Source: Halobaculum litoreum
GTDB lineage: Archaea; Halobacteriota; Halobacteria; Halobacteriales; Haloferacaceae
Direction: 5' to 3'
Length of the DNA stretch: 64,000 nucleotides
NCBI RefSeq assembly: GCF_030127125.1
Contig: NZ_CP126156.1
Location: 1,240,001-1,304,000 of the forward strand
Shown here: one piece after another, positions 36,885 to 45,314 of the stretch
How positions within the stretch are numbered: position 1 is the first letter of the stretch
Layout: each line of letters begins with the position of its first letter
Made by a program: the position numbers and the translations under genes
The notes under the pieces: generated by a model
Databases searched by the model: none
What the model was told of the DNA's origin: nothing
Seen by the model: only the letters and a program-made list of their open reading frames with translations

Positions 36885-38339
36885 ATGCGACTCGGACAGA
36901 AGTCGGTGATTCACTTCGGCTCGTCGATACTAGCCTCGGCGCTGGGGTTCCTCGCGACTGTGTACATCGCACGGGAGCTCGGTGCCGGTCCGCTCGGTGA
37001 GTACAACTTGGCGATCGCACTTGTGTCGTGGTTGTCTATCGTGGGGACGGCGGGATTTCCGAACGCCGTCTCAAAGCGGATCTCCGGAGGGGGCGAGCCG
37101 CGGGAGTACGTGACCGCCGGCGCGGTCGTTGTCTCCGCATTGTTCGTCCTGCTCGCTGCCTCAATCGCCGTGTTCGATGGCCGGGTCACCGAGTACATCG
37201 GGTTCTCCGCGGTCGGACTCGTGATCGCCACCTTAGGACTGCTCCTATGTCACGCTCTCATTGACAAAACGTTGATCGGACTCCACCTCACGCATGTTAG
37301 CGGGGTTCTCAAACCCGTCCAAAGCGGCGGACGAGCGCTGTTTCAGGTCCTGCTTGTCTTGGCGGGCGCGGGGACGGTCGGGCTGCTGTTGGGGCACGCG
37401 GTGGGGTTACTCCTCGCGATCGTGATCGGTGTTTACTACGCGTACAGATCCCTCGGCACGCCCAAGGCCCCGCGCAGTCGGCACTTTCGAGACCTGTTCG
37501 AATTCGCGAAGTTCTCTTGGCTCGGGGGCTTCCAAGCGCGAACTTTCAATTTCGTCGACGTCATCGTGTTGGGGTTGTTCGTTCCGTCGGGCTTGATCGG
37601 GATCTACAGCGTCGCGTGGAACCTCGGTCAGTTCCTGTTCCGATTCAGCGGAACCCTCACCACGACGTTGTTCCCGGAGATGAGCAAACTGTCCGCGCGA
37701 AACGAGAGCGACGCGTTCGCTCGAATCGTCGAACAGTCGCTCTCGTTCGGGGGGCTGTTCCTGATCCCAGGACTGTTCGGTGGAGCGCTCCTCGGGGAGC
37801 GAATACTTCGCATCTACGGTCCGGAGTTCACCAAGGGAGTGACCGTCCTGACGATACTGATACTGGCGAACCTCTGCATGGGCTACCAGTCACAACTCCG
37901 GACCGCTCTCGACGCAGTCGACCGGCCGGACCTAAGCTTCAGGGTGAACACCGTGTTCATCGCGAGTAATATCGTGTTGAACTTTTCGTTGATCTACATG
38001 TACGGGTGGGTCGGGGGCGCGGTGGCGACAGCCGTGTCGGTCACAATTAGCCTCGTCCTCGCGTACCGCTATCTCGCGGGGGTCGTCGCCTTCGACGTCC
38101 CGGTTGGCGAGATCGGGAGGCAGGTTGGCGCTGGGCTGGCCATGGCTGTGGTCATCAAGATACTGTCGCGCGTGGAGCGGATTTACGACCTACTCAACAG
38201 TAGCGCCGCCACGGTGGTCCTGCTGGTGGGGCTCGGCGCAGTCGTATACTTCATCACCCTTTTCGGCGTGTCAACCCAGTTTCGGAACGTCGTGGTCCAG
38301 AACCTCCCGTTCGACATCCGCGGCTGGGTTACGGAGTGA
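36885..38339 (+). CDS. Polysaccharide flippase of the MOP superfamily (AglR-like)
   Basis: This 484-aa polytopic protein has about 12-14 membrane helices and the RfbX/Wzx-type N-terminus IHFGSSILASALGFLATVYIARELG. It matches haloarchaeal AglR, thought to flip dolichyl-phosphate-linked sugar across the membrane for N-glycosylation. The placement between glycosyltransferases and aglB agrees. The ATG at 36885 starts MRLGQKSVIHFG, the usual start for this family. Codon use is mixed and less GC-rich (many TTG, TCT and GTT codons), as in the neighbouring AglE-like gene, suggesting shared transfer. Confidence 0.85.
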   Translation: MRLGQKSVIHFGSSILASALGFLATVYIARELGAGPLGEYNLAIALVSWLSIVGTAGFPNAVSKRISGGGEPREYVTAGAVVVSALFVLLAASIAVFDGRVTEYIGFSAVGLVIATLGLLLCHALIDKTLIGLHLTHVSGVLKPVQSGGRALFQVLLVLAGAGTVGLLLGHAVGLLLAIVIGVYYAYRSLGTPKAPRSRHFRDLFEFAKFSWLGGFQARTFNFVDVIVLGLFVPSGLIGIYSVAWNLGQFLFRFSGTLTTTLFPEMSKLSARNESDAFARIVEQSLSFGGLFLIPGLFGGALLGERILRIYGPEFTKGVTVLTILILANLCMGYQSQLRTALDAVDRPDLSFRVNTVFIASNIVLNFSLIYMYGWVGGAVATAVSVTISLVLAYRYLAGVVAFDVPVGEIGRQVGAGLAMAVVIKILSRVERIYDLLNSSAATVVLLVGLGAVVYFITLFGVSTQFRNVVVQNLPFDIRGWVTE

Positions 38340-38410
38340 GTCTGGCGACCCATCCTACGGTGGCACCCCGTGGTGCGTACTCAAGATCGTCCGTTCGGAG
38401 ATAACAAGGC

Positions 38411-38416
38411 TTATCC
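38411..38416 (+). promoter_or_regulatory. aglB TATA-like box
   Basis: TTATCC occurs 25-30 nt before the aglB ATG at 38441, fitting a leaderless transcript that starts its own unit after the flippase gene. Confidence 0.4.
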
Positions 38417-38440
38417 TCGTTTTCCAAGTGCTTCGATGCA

Positions 38441-41400
38441 ATGAGTCGAAGCGACAGCGACACGACCCCGGACGGTGGGGAGCCCGCGGGAACCGTCCCG
38501 GGGGTCGACTACGACTTCGCCGAGAAGTCGGTCACCGACCTCCTCCGGGACTTCTACCAGATCCCGGCCCTCCTCGTGGTCATCGTGTTCATGCTGTGGG
38601 TCCGCCTCCAGTCCTACAGCAACTTCCTCCGAGACGGACAGGTGTTCTTCAGAGGGAACGACGCGTGGTACCACCTTCGACAGGTACGGTACACGGTTCA
38701 GAACTGGCCGTGGACGATGCCGTACGACCCCTGGACGTACTACCCGTTCGGGACCAGCGCCGGGCAGTTCGGCACCCTCTACGACCAACTGATCGCGACC
38801 GCAGCGCTCGTGGTCGGCCTCGGGTCGCCCTCGGAGACGCTCGTCGCCAAGACGCTGCTCGTCACCCCAGCGGTGTTCGGGGCGCTCGTCGCGATCCCGA
38901 CGTACCTCCTCGGCAAGCGCCTCGGCGGCCGGCTCGGGGGCCTGTTCGCGACGGCGATCTTGATGCTGCTGCCCGGAACCTTCCTCCGCCGTGGCCTCGT
39001 CGGCTTCGCGGACCACAACATCGCCGAACCGTTCTTCCAAGGCTTCGCCGTCGTCGCGCTCATGATCGCGCTCGCGGTGGCACAGCGCGACCGCCCCATC
39101 TGGGAACTCGTGCAGGCCCGCGACTGGGACGACCTGAAGCCGACGGCCGCGTGGAGCGCGGTCGCGGGGACCGCCATCGGCCTGTACCTCTGGGTGTGGC
39201 CGCCCGGCGTCCTGCTCCTCGGCATCTTCGCGGTGTACGTCGCCTTCCAAGCGGTCAGCGACTACGTGGGCGGCCGGTCCCCAGACAACGTCGCCTTCGT
39301 CGCGGTCGTGTCGATGCTCGTCACGACCGGGATGGTGATGCTGAAGCTCCCCGAGGCACGCTTCGGGGTCTCCGACCTGAGTCTGTTCCAAGCGCTGTTC
39401 CCGCTCGCCACCGCCGGCGGCGCCGTGTTCCTCGCGGGCTTGGCTCGCGTTCTGAACGCCCGCGAGTCGAGCGACGGCCCGCTGAGCGTCGCCTACCCCG
39501 TCACCGTCGGGGTGCTCGGTGTCGTGAGCCTGCTGATCGTCACGTTCGTCAACGCGGGCCCGCTCCCGTCGATCGAACGGAACCTGCTTCGATTCGTCGG
39601 GTTCTCCGCGGGCGCCGCCACGCGGACCATCGGCGAGGCACAGCCGTTCCTCCAGTCGAGCATCTCGCAGTACTACGGCCAGATCGGCGTCGTCATCGCC
39701 GAGTACGGCTTCGCGTTCATCACGGCAGTCGCAGCCGCAGTCTGGCTCCTGGTCAAGCCGCTGTGGCGCCGCGGCGAGACCGGCGACTACTACTTCCTCG
39801 CCGGTGCGGCGGCCGTCGTCCTGTTCGTGTTCGTCGGCCGCCCGCTGTTCAACGACCTCGCGTCGTTCCTCGGCACCAATCCGCAGCTGTTCGGCCTCTT
39901 CATCGTCGCGGCGCTGGTGTTCGCGGCTGCCGCGCGGATCCGATACGACGCCGAGCACCTGTTCGTGTTCGTGTGGGCCGCGTTCCTGACGGCCGCGGCG
40001 TTCACCCAAGTCCGGTTCAACTACTACCTCGCCGTCGCCGTCGCCGGACTGAACGCGTACTTCCTGAAGGAGGTGTTGGCGGCGATCGGTTTCGACCTCA
40101 CGGCCCCCTCGATGGACCGGTCGCTCCCGGACGTCGAGACGTACCAAGTCATCGCCGTCGCTCTGACGGTGATGGTCGTGCTCGGACCGGTCCTCGTCGT
40201 CCCGCTGTCGCTCGGGAACACCGGCCAGGTGTCGATCGACCGCACCAACAACGCGATCGGCGTCGGCAACAGCACCGGTCCCGGCGAGGTCGTCTACTGG
40301 AACGAGAACCTCCGGTGGATGTCGGAGAACACGCCCGCGGAGGGGGACCTCGGCGGTGCGGGCAACGCCGACTCGCTCGAGTACTACGGGACGTTCGAAC
40401 GTCCGGCTGATGACGACTTCGACTACGCTGAAGGCACGTACGGCGTGATGTCGTGGTGGGACTACGGCCACTTCATCACGACGCAGGGCGAGCGCATCCC
40501 GCACGCCAATCCGTTCCAGCAGGGTGCTTCTTCGGCGGCCAACTACCTCCTCGCGCCGAGTGAGGCCGACGCCGACCAGGTCCTCGCAAACATCGACGAC
40601 GACGGCGAGGCCGAGAACATGCGCTACGTCATGGTCAACTGGGAGATGGCGACCATCGGTTCGGAGTTCGGCGCGCAGGTCGTCTTCGACGACGACACCA
40701 CCGCCTCGGACTACTACGGCGCCACGCTGCGCGAGACGCAGACCGCGCAGGGGCAGTCCAGGTACAACCTCGCGTTCTACGACAAGGAACAGCGCTACTA
40801 CGAGAGCATGCTGGTGCGACTGTACAAGTACCACGGCAGCCGCGCGGAGCCGACGGTGAACACGCTGTTCGGCGAGCGCGTGGTCGTGTTCGACTACGAT
40901 ACGGTCTCCTCGCAGGACGGCTCGACCACCTACAAGGTGCTCCCCACGGGCGAGAACGCGACCGCGATCCGGACGTTCGCCAACGAGAGCGCCGCACGCG
41001 AGTTCGTCGAGGAGGACGGAACCGCTCAGATCGGCGGCATCGGGGCGTTCCCGAAGGAGCCCGTGCCGGCGCTCCAGCACTACCGGATGGTGAGCACCTC
41101 CGAGACCTCCGCGTACGCGTCCAGTTCGTACCAGCGGAGCGTGCTGCGCGAGTCCCAGTCGCTGGGGCTGCGCCCCTCGCTGCTGCAGCAGACGCAGCCG
41201 CAGTGGGTGAAGACGTTCGAGAAGGTGCCGGGCGCGACCATCGAGGGGTCGGGCGCGGAGCCCAACGAGACGGTCACCGCGACCGTCCAGATGCGTGTGC
41301 CGAACGGCGGCACGGGCGGCAACGCCTCGACGTTCACCTACACGCAGGAGACGACCGCCGACGCCGACGGCACGTTCGAGCTCACCGTCCCGTACTCGAC

Positions 41401-41833
41401 GACCGACTACGACGAGTACGGCCCCGAGAACGGGTACACCAACGTGAGCGTCCGGGCGACCGGGGCCTACACCGTCTCCGGCGAGGTCCGCTCGAACGAG
41501 TCCGCCTACGTCCTCCGCAATCAGGGGACGGTGAACGTCAGCGAGGGGCTCGTCAACGGCGACACGGAGGGGGCGGCGGAGGTCTCGCTGTCCGAGGAGG
41601 TCCTCCAGGAGCCGCAGGGCGCGCAGAACGGGTCGGACACGAACGCCACGAACACGACGAACGGCACGGACAACCAGAGCTCGCTCGTCGCTCCGGACGG
41701 ATTCGGCGCCCTCGACGCGGGGCAGTCGGGGACGGAGGAGCCGGTCGGCGGCTCGCCGACGCTCACGGGCGACACGAGCGAGCCGGTCGCGCCGACGCTG
41801 CGCGCGCCGGTCGGCCGGTCGATCGCCCCGTAG
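38441..41833 (+). CDS. aglB: Oligosaccharyltransferase AglB (STT3)
   Basis: This 1130-aa enzyme transfers the dolichol-linked glycan to Asn in N-X-S/T sites of secreted proteins at the outer face of the membrane. About 11-13 TM helices fill residues 40-620. The first external loop has GNDAWYHLRQ (catalytic Asp about 74), and GFADHN (about 185) is the second acidic site. The soluble part begins with the STT3 signature WWDYG at 672-676. The C-terminal region is rich in Thr/Asn/Ser. It is somewhat longer than Haloferax AglB (about 1050 aa). The next gene starts directly after the stop. Confidence 0.96.
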   Translation: MSRSDSDTTPDGGEPAGTVPGVDYDFAEKSVTDLLRDFYQIPALLVVIVFMLWVRLQSYSNFLRDGQVFFRGNDAWYHLRQVRYTVQNWPWTMPYDPWTYYPFGTSAGQFGTLYDQLIATAALVVGLGSPSETLVAKTLLVTPAVFGALVAIPTYLLGKRLGGRLGGLFATAILMLLPGTFLRRGLVGFADHNIAEPFFQGFAVVALMIALAVAQRDRPIWELVQARDWDDLKPTAAWSAVAGTAIGLYLWVWPPGVLLLGIFAVYVAFQAVSDYVGGRSPDNVAFVAVVSMLVTTGMVMLKLPEARFGVSDLSLFQALFPLATAGGAVFLAGLARVLNARESSDGPLSVAYPVTVGVLGVVSLLIVTFVNAGPLPSIERNLLRFVGFSAGAATRTIGEAQPFLQSSISQYYGQIGVVIAEYGFAFITAVAAAVWLLVKPLWRRGETGDYYFLAGAAAVVLFVFVGRPLFNDLASFLGTNPQLFGLFIVAALVFAAAARIRYDAEHLFVFVWAAFLTAAAFTQVRFNYYLAVAVAGLNAYFLKEVLAAIGFDLTAPSMDRSLPDVETYQVIAVALTVMVVLGPVLVVPLSLGNTGQVSIDRTNNAIGVGNSTGPGEVVYWNENLRWMSENTPAEGDLGGAGNADSLEYYGTFERPADDDFDYAEGTYGVMSWWDYGHFITTQGERIPHANPFQQGASSAANYLLAPSEADADQVLANIDDDGEAENMRYVMVNWEMATIGSEFGAQVVFDDDTTASDYYGATLRETQTAQGQSRYNLAFYDKEQRYYESMLVRLYKYHGSRAEPTVNTLFGERVVVFDYDTVSSQDGSTTYKVLPTGENATAIRTFANESAAREFVEEDGTAQIGGIGAFPKEPVPALQHYRMVSTSETSAYASSSYQRSVLRESQSLGLRPSLLQQTQPQWVKTFEKVPGATIEGSGAEPNETVTATVQMRVPNGGTGGNASTFTYTQETTADADGTFELTVPYSTTDYDEYGPENGYTNVSVRATGAYTVSGEVRSNESAYVLRNQGTVNVSEGLVNGDTEGAAEVSLSEEVLQEPQGAQNGSDTNATNTTNGTDNQSSLVAPDGFGALDAGQSGTEEPVGGSPTLTGDTSEPVAPTLRAPVGRSIAP

Positions 41834-42844
41834 ATGACGGACGGAGGCGCGGACACCGCGACGGGTCGCTCCGCCGGCACCGGCTACGACGACGGCGAGG
41901 CCGCCGGGGACGCGGCCGAGGTCGGCCTCGGCGGCGCGTACCTGCGCGGGGTCGCCATGGGCGCGGCCGACGCGGTGCCCGGCGTCTCCGGCGGGACGAT
42001 CGCGTTGATCACCGGCATCTACGACCGCCTGATCGGTGCGTTCACGTCGGCCGACCCGGCGCTCGTTCGCCGCGTCCTCGCGGCCCTCGTCGGCGACCGG
42101 GGCGACCTCCGGGTCGTGTTCCGCGAGCTCGACGGGGCCTTCCTGCTCGCGCTGGGCGCGGGGATCGCCACCGCGATCCTCACGGTGACACGCGTACTCC
42201 ACGTGGGCTTGGAGTCGTTCCCGGTGCTCACCTACGGCTTCTTTTTCGGGCTCATCGCGGCCTCGGCGGTCGTGCTCCGCGACGAGCTCCGGCTCGACAC
42301 CGCCGCCCGCGCGGTCGCCGGCGTCGCGGGCGTAGTCGTCGCGTTCGTCGCCTCCGGCAGCGCCAGCGCGGCGCTCGGCGAGTCCGTCGTCGCGACCGCC
42401 GCCGCCGGCGCGATCGCCGTCAGCGCGATGATCCTCCCCGGGATCTCGGGGTCGCTCCTGCTCGTGATCCTCGGGCAGTACGAGCGGATGACGAGCGCCC
42501 TGTCGGCGTTCGTCGACGCCCTGCTCGCGCTCGCGACCGGGGGCCCGGTCTCGACGGTGCTCGACACCGGCGTGCCCGTCGTCGCGTTCATCGCGGGCGG
42601 CGTCGTCGGACTGTTGACCGTCGCCCACACGGTCCGTGCGGCGCTGGCGGCGCGCCGGGAGGCGACGCTGGCGTTCCTCGTCGGGCTCGTCGTGGGCGCG
42701 CTCCGGGCCCCGGTCGTCCGCGTCGGCGAGGAGGTGCCCGCGTGGACGACCGCCGTGCTCGGCGAGTTCGCCGTCGCCGCCGTCGTCGGGGCGCTCGTCG
42801 TGCTCGGCGTCGAGCGGGCCGCGGGCGGCATCGACATCGACTGA
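41834..42844 (+). CDS. DUF368 membrane protein (PopT-type polyprenyl-phosphate transporter family)
   Basis: This 336-aa polytopic protein has about eight TM helices and the DUF368 signature RGVAMGAADAVPGVSGGTIALITGIYDRL (about 37-65), repeated in inverted form as MILPGISGSLLLVILGQYERM (about 200-220). Bacterial PopT members return undecaprenyl phosphate across the membrane. The ATG abuts the aglB stop with no gap (TAG-ATG), so it is almost surely co-transcribed and translationally coupled. I infer a role in recycling dolichyl phosphate released by AglB. The biochemical role in archaea is not shown here. Confidence 0.85.
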   Translation: MTDGGADTATGRSAGTGYDDGEAAGDAAEVGLGGAYLRGVAMGAADAVPGVSGGTIALITGIYDRLIGAFTSADPALVRRVLAALVGDRGDLRVVFRELDGAFLLALGAGIATAILTVTRVLHVGLESFPVLTYGFFFGLIAASAVVLRDELRLDTAARAVAGVAGVVVAFVASGSASAALGESVVATAAAGAIAVSAMILPGISGSLLLVILGQYERMTSALSAFVDALLALATGGPVSTVLDTGVPVVAFIAGGVVGLLTVAHTVRAALAARREATLAFLVGLVVGALRAPVVRVGEEVPAWTTAVLGEFAVAAVVGALVVLGVERAAGGIDID

Positions 42845-42922
42845 GCGCGGGCCGGCGGCGGGGGCGTGGCGACCCCCGCCGCGAGTCGCGTGGGTTTTGT
42901 CGCCGCCCGCGTCACTCCCGGT

Positions 42923-43372
42923 ATGAGCGAGGGACCCGACGCGGACGGCGCCGTCCGCGAGGTGACGTTCGCCGCGACGGGGCACGAACACGTCAGCGCC
43001 GAGCACACGAGCACGTTCGAGGTGACCAGCGACGACTGGCTCACGCCCGCGGGCGACTGTATCCTCGCGGTCGAGGCCGACACCACGCCCGCGGACGTCC
43101 CGCGGTCGTTCGTCGCGGCGTGTCGCTCGCACGACGCCACCGTGGTGGCGGAGTTCGCGGCCGCCGACGCGACCGAGACCGTCACCGGCCGGGGCCACCC
43201 GGACCTCACGTACGAGGGCGACCGGAGCATGGTCGGCCGGACGAGCGACTACGTCGACGAGCGCACGATCATGGTCGGCGCCGACAAGGCGGCCGCCGAC
43301 TTCGACCGTCGGCTGGTGACGGCGCTCGAGCGCGGCGCCCCCCTGACGGTGACGCTACGCGTCGAGCCGTAG
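42923..43372 (+). CDS. DUF371 domain protein
   Basis: This 149-aa archaeal protein has the DUF371 core: FAATGHEHVSAEHTSTFEVT, LTPAGDCILAVEADTTP and DFDRRLVTALERGAPLTVTLRVEP at the end. DUF371 proteins are small beta-rich proteins of unknown function found throughout archaea. The ATG at 42923 gives the family N-terminus. It lies 78 bp after the DUF368 gene on the same strand and may be part of the same unit. Confidence 0.85.
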   Translation: MSEGPDADGAVREVTFAATGHEHVSAEHTSTFEVTSDDWLTPAGDCILAVEADTTPADVPRSFVAACRSHDATVVAEFAAADATETVTGRGHPDLTYEGDRSMVGRTSDYVDERTIMVGADKAAADFDRRLVTALERGAPLTVTLRVEP

Positions 43373-43414
43373 CGCGGGCGACGGTTCTTGTACGAGGGCG
43401 CCCCACCGTGTCGC

Positions 43415-44245
43415 GTGACCGACGACGAGCCCGCGGAGAACATCAGCGGCGGCGCGTCCGGCGGCGGTCGGCCGGCGACGTTCACCGCGAGCGACGAACC
43501 GGCGACCCGCGCGGCCGCCGTGGTCGACGCGCTCGGCGACCTGTACTGGCGCAAGGCGTACGGCGGGCAGGACGCCTTCGAGTGTCTCGTCCGGACGGTG
43601 CTCTCGCAGAACACGAGCGACAAGGCGAGCCAGCCGGCCCACGACCAACTGCTGGCGCGGTACGGCGAGGGCGGCCCCGAGTGGGCGGGCGACCTCGCGG
43701 CGTCGCTCTCGGCGGCCGCGACGGACGAACTGGCCGAGACCATCGCCGGGGCGGGGCTGTACAACCTGAAGTCCGAACGGATCGTCGCGCTCGCCGGCCG
43801 CGTCGACGAGGCGTACGGCGGGGCGGACGGCTTCGACCGGTTCGTCCGCGACGGCGACCCCGACGAGGTCCGGGAGACGCTCCTCGATATGGACGGCATC
43901 GGGCCGAAGACGGCCGACTGCGTGCTCCTGTTCGCGGGGGGTCGCGACGGCGTGTTCCCCGTCGACACCCACGTCCACCGCATCGCGCGGCGGATGGGAC
44001 TTGCGCCGCCGACCGCCGACCACGAGGCGGTCCGGGAGGCGTTGGAGGCGGCGGTGCCGCCCGAGCAGTGCGGCTTCGGGCACACGGCGACGATCCAGTT
44101 CGGCAGGGAGTACTGCACCGCGCGCCGCCCGGCGTGTCTGGAGGGGCCGGAGGCGTGCCCGCTGTACGACCTGTGTGACCGCGTCGGGATCGACGAACTG
44201 GCGGGCACGGCGGTCGACCCCGCGGAGACGGTCGGAGACGACTGA
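43415..44245 (+). CDS. Endonuclease III / HhH-GPD DNA glycosylase
   Basis: This 276-aa base-excision repair enzyme removes oxidised pyrimidines. After a 30-aa acidic leader it has FECLVRTVLSQNTSD (helix with catalytic environment), the helix-hairpin-helix MDGIGPKTADCVLLF with the catalytic Lys, and FPVDTHVHRIARRMG with the catalytic Asp. The C-terminal Fe-S cysteines are spaced C-X6-C-X6-C-X5-C, wider in the middle than the usual X2. GTG at 43415 was chosen because the longer in-frame start at 43388 sits inside the likely promoter. Confidence 0.9.
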   Translation: MTDDEPAENISGGASGGGRPATFTASDEPATRAAAVVDALGDLYWRKAYGGQDAFECLVRTVLSQNTSDKASQPAHDQLLARYGEGGPEWAGDLAASLSAAATDELAETIAGAGLYNLKSERIVALAGRVDEAYGGADGFDRFVRDGDPDEVRETLLDMDGIGPKTADCVLLFAGGRDGVFPVDTHVHRIARRMGLAPPTADHEAVREALEAAVPPEQCGFGHTATIQFGREYCTARRPACLEGPEACPLYDLCDRVGIDELAGTAVDPAETVGDD

Positions 44246-44339
44246 TCGAGGCCGACCACGCTCGTGGCGACCGACCCGGTATCGGCGGTCACGGCCCGAC
44301 CGGAAGGACCGGTTCGCCAGGGGTAGGGGCGCGCGCGTC
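44246..44339. other. 94-bp convergent gap
   Basis: The gap between the 3' ends of endonuclease III and the secreted-protein gene holds no ORF. No clear hairpin or T-run terminator is seen. Confidence 0.3.
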
Positions 44340-44789
44340 TCAGGCGTCCGTCGAACAGTCGGCCTCCGGGACGCCCTCGACGGGTGCCTCGGACTGCTCG
44401 TAGGTGGTCTCGCCCGGAACGGTGTCGAACATCGGGAGCGAGAGCGTGTAGTCGAACACGAGGGCGAACCGGGAGAACGGGTCCGCGAGGAACTCGCTCG
44501 CGTCGCCGACCCCGACGAACGCGACGCCGACCCGGAGGTCGACGATCTCGGCGTCGCCCGTGGACCCGACCGCCGAGAGGCCGAGCGCCCCGGGTCGCCC
44601 GAGGTTCGAGAACAGCGACGTGTGGACCGTGAGGTCGATCGTCGGACCCTCGGTACCGACGTGCAGGTCCCGCCCCTGGCCGAAGCAGTCCTCGGGCGCG
44701 GCGGCGGCCGGCGCCGCGAGGGGGCCGGCTACGGCCGTACAGACGACGAGGAGCGCGGCGACCGCGCGGACGAGCGGGCGGGGACACAT
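44340..44789 (-). CDS. Secreted protein of unknown function
   Basis: This 149-aa protein begins with an apparent Sec signal (RAVAALLVVCTAVAGPLAAPAAA, about residues 8-30) and has two cysteines (about 35 and 145) that could form a disulfide. The mature part is beta-rich (IDLTVHTSLFSNLGRPGALGLSAVGSTG). It resembles other haloarchaeal secreted proteins, but I cannot name a family. It follows mgsA by 72 bp on the same strand. Confidence 0.65.
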   Translation of the reverse strand: MCPRPLVRAVAALLVVCTAVAGPLAAPAAAAPEDCFGQGRDLHVGTEGPTIDLTVHTSLFSNLGRPGALGLSAVGSTGDAEIVDLRVGVAFVGVGDASEFLADPFSRFALVFDYTLSLPMFDTVPGETTYEQSEAPVEGVPEADCSTDA

Positions 44790-44861
44790 CTGTTCGTCGT
44801 CAGGTCCGGGCGGCCCGGACCTAAAGACAGCGGCCCCGGCTATCGGAACTGATGGCGACCG

Positions 44862-45233
44862 TCACCGCGACGGACCGATCCCCTCGACGAGGTGAGTGGC
44901 GCTCGCGGGGTTCGTCGCCAGCGGCACGTCGTGGACGTCGCAGATCCGCAACAGCGCCGAGATGTCGGGCTCGTGGGGCTGGGCGGTCAGCGGGTCCCGC
45001 AGGAAGACGATCCCGTGGCAGTCGCCGTCGGCGACCTCGGCGCCGATCTGCATGTCGCCGCCGAGCGGCCCCGAGGACTTCCGCTCGACGGTGAGGTCCG
45101 TCTCCTCGTTGAGTCGTTTGCCGGTCGTTCCCGTCGCCATCAGGTCGTGCGTCGAGAGCGTCCCGGTGTGCTCGCGGGCGAACTCGACGAGGGTGTCCTT
45201 CTGTTCGTCGTGGGCGATGAGCGCGAGGCGCAT
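44862..45233 (-). CDS. mgsA: Methylglyoxal synthase
   Basis: This 123-aa enzyme releases phosphate from dihydroxyacetone phosphate to give methylglyoxal, a bypass of lower glycolysis. Signatures are LALIAHDEQKDTLVEFAREH at the N-terminus, ATGTTGKRLNEETDL, the catalytic region SGPLGGDMQIGAEVADG, and FLRDPLTAQPHEPDISALLRICDVHDVPLATN. Length is slightly short but complete. It lies 81 bp after the FttA gene on the same strand. Confidence 0.93.
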   Translation of the reverse strand: MRLALIAHDEQKDTLVEFAREHTGTLSTHDLMATGTTGKRLNEETDLTVERKSSGPLGGDMQIGAEVADGDCHGIVFLRDPLTAQPHEPDISALLRICDVHDVPLATNPASATHLVEGIGPSR

Positions 45234-45314
45234 ACTCCCCCCTCGTCGCCGCGGGACTTCAGTCCGGACGGTCGACCGGCCGCACCCGGCGGCCGGTCGA
45301 CTCGCGCGGCCGGG

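Noticed and set aside
38411..43198. A very long open frame antisense to aglB and DUF368
   Set aside because: Same GC artefact; aglB and the DUF368 gene are clear on the plus strand.
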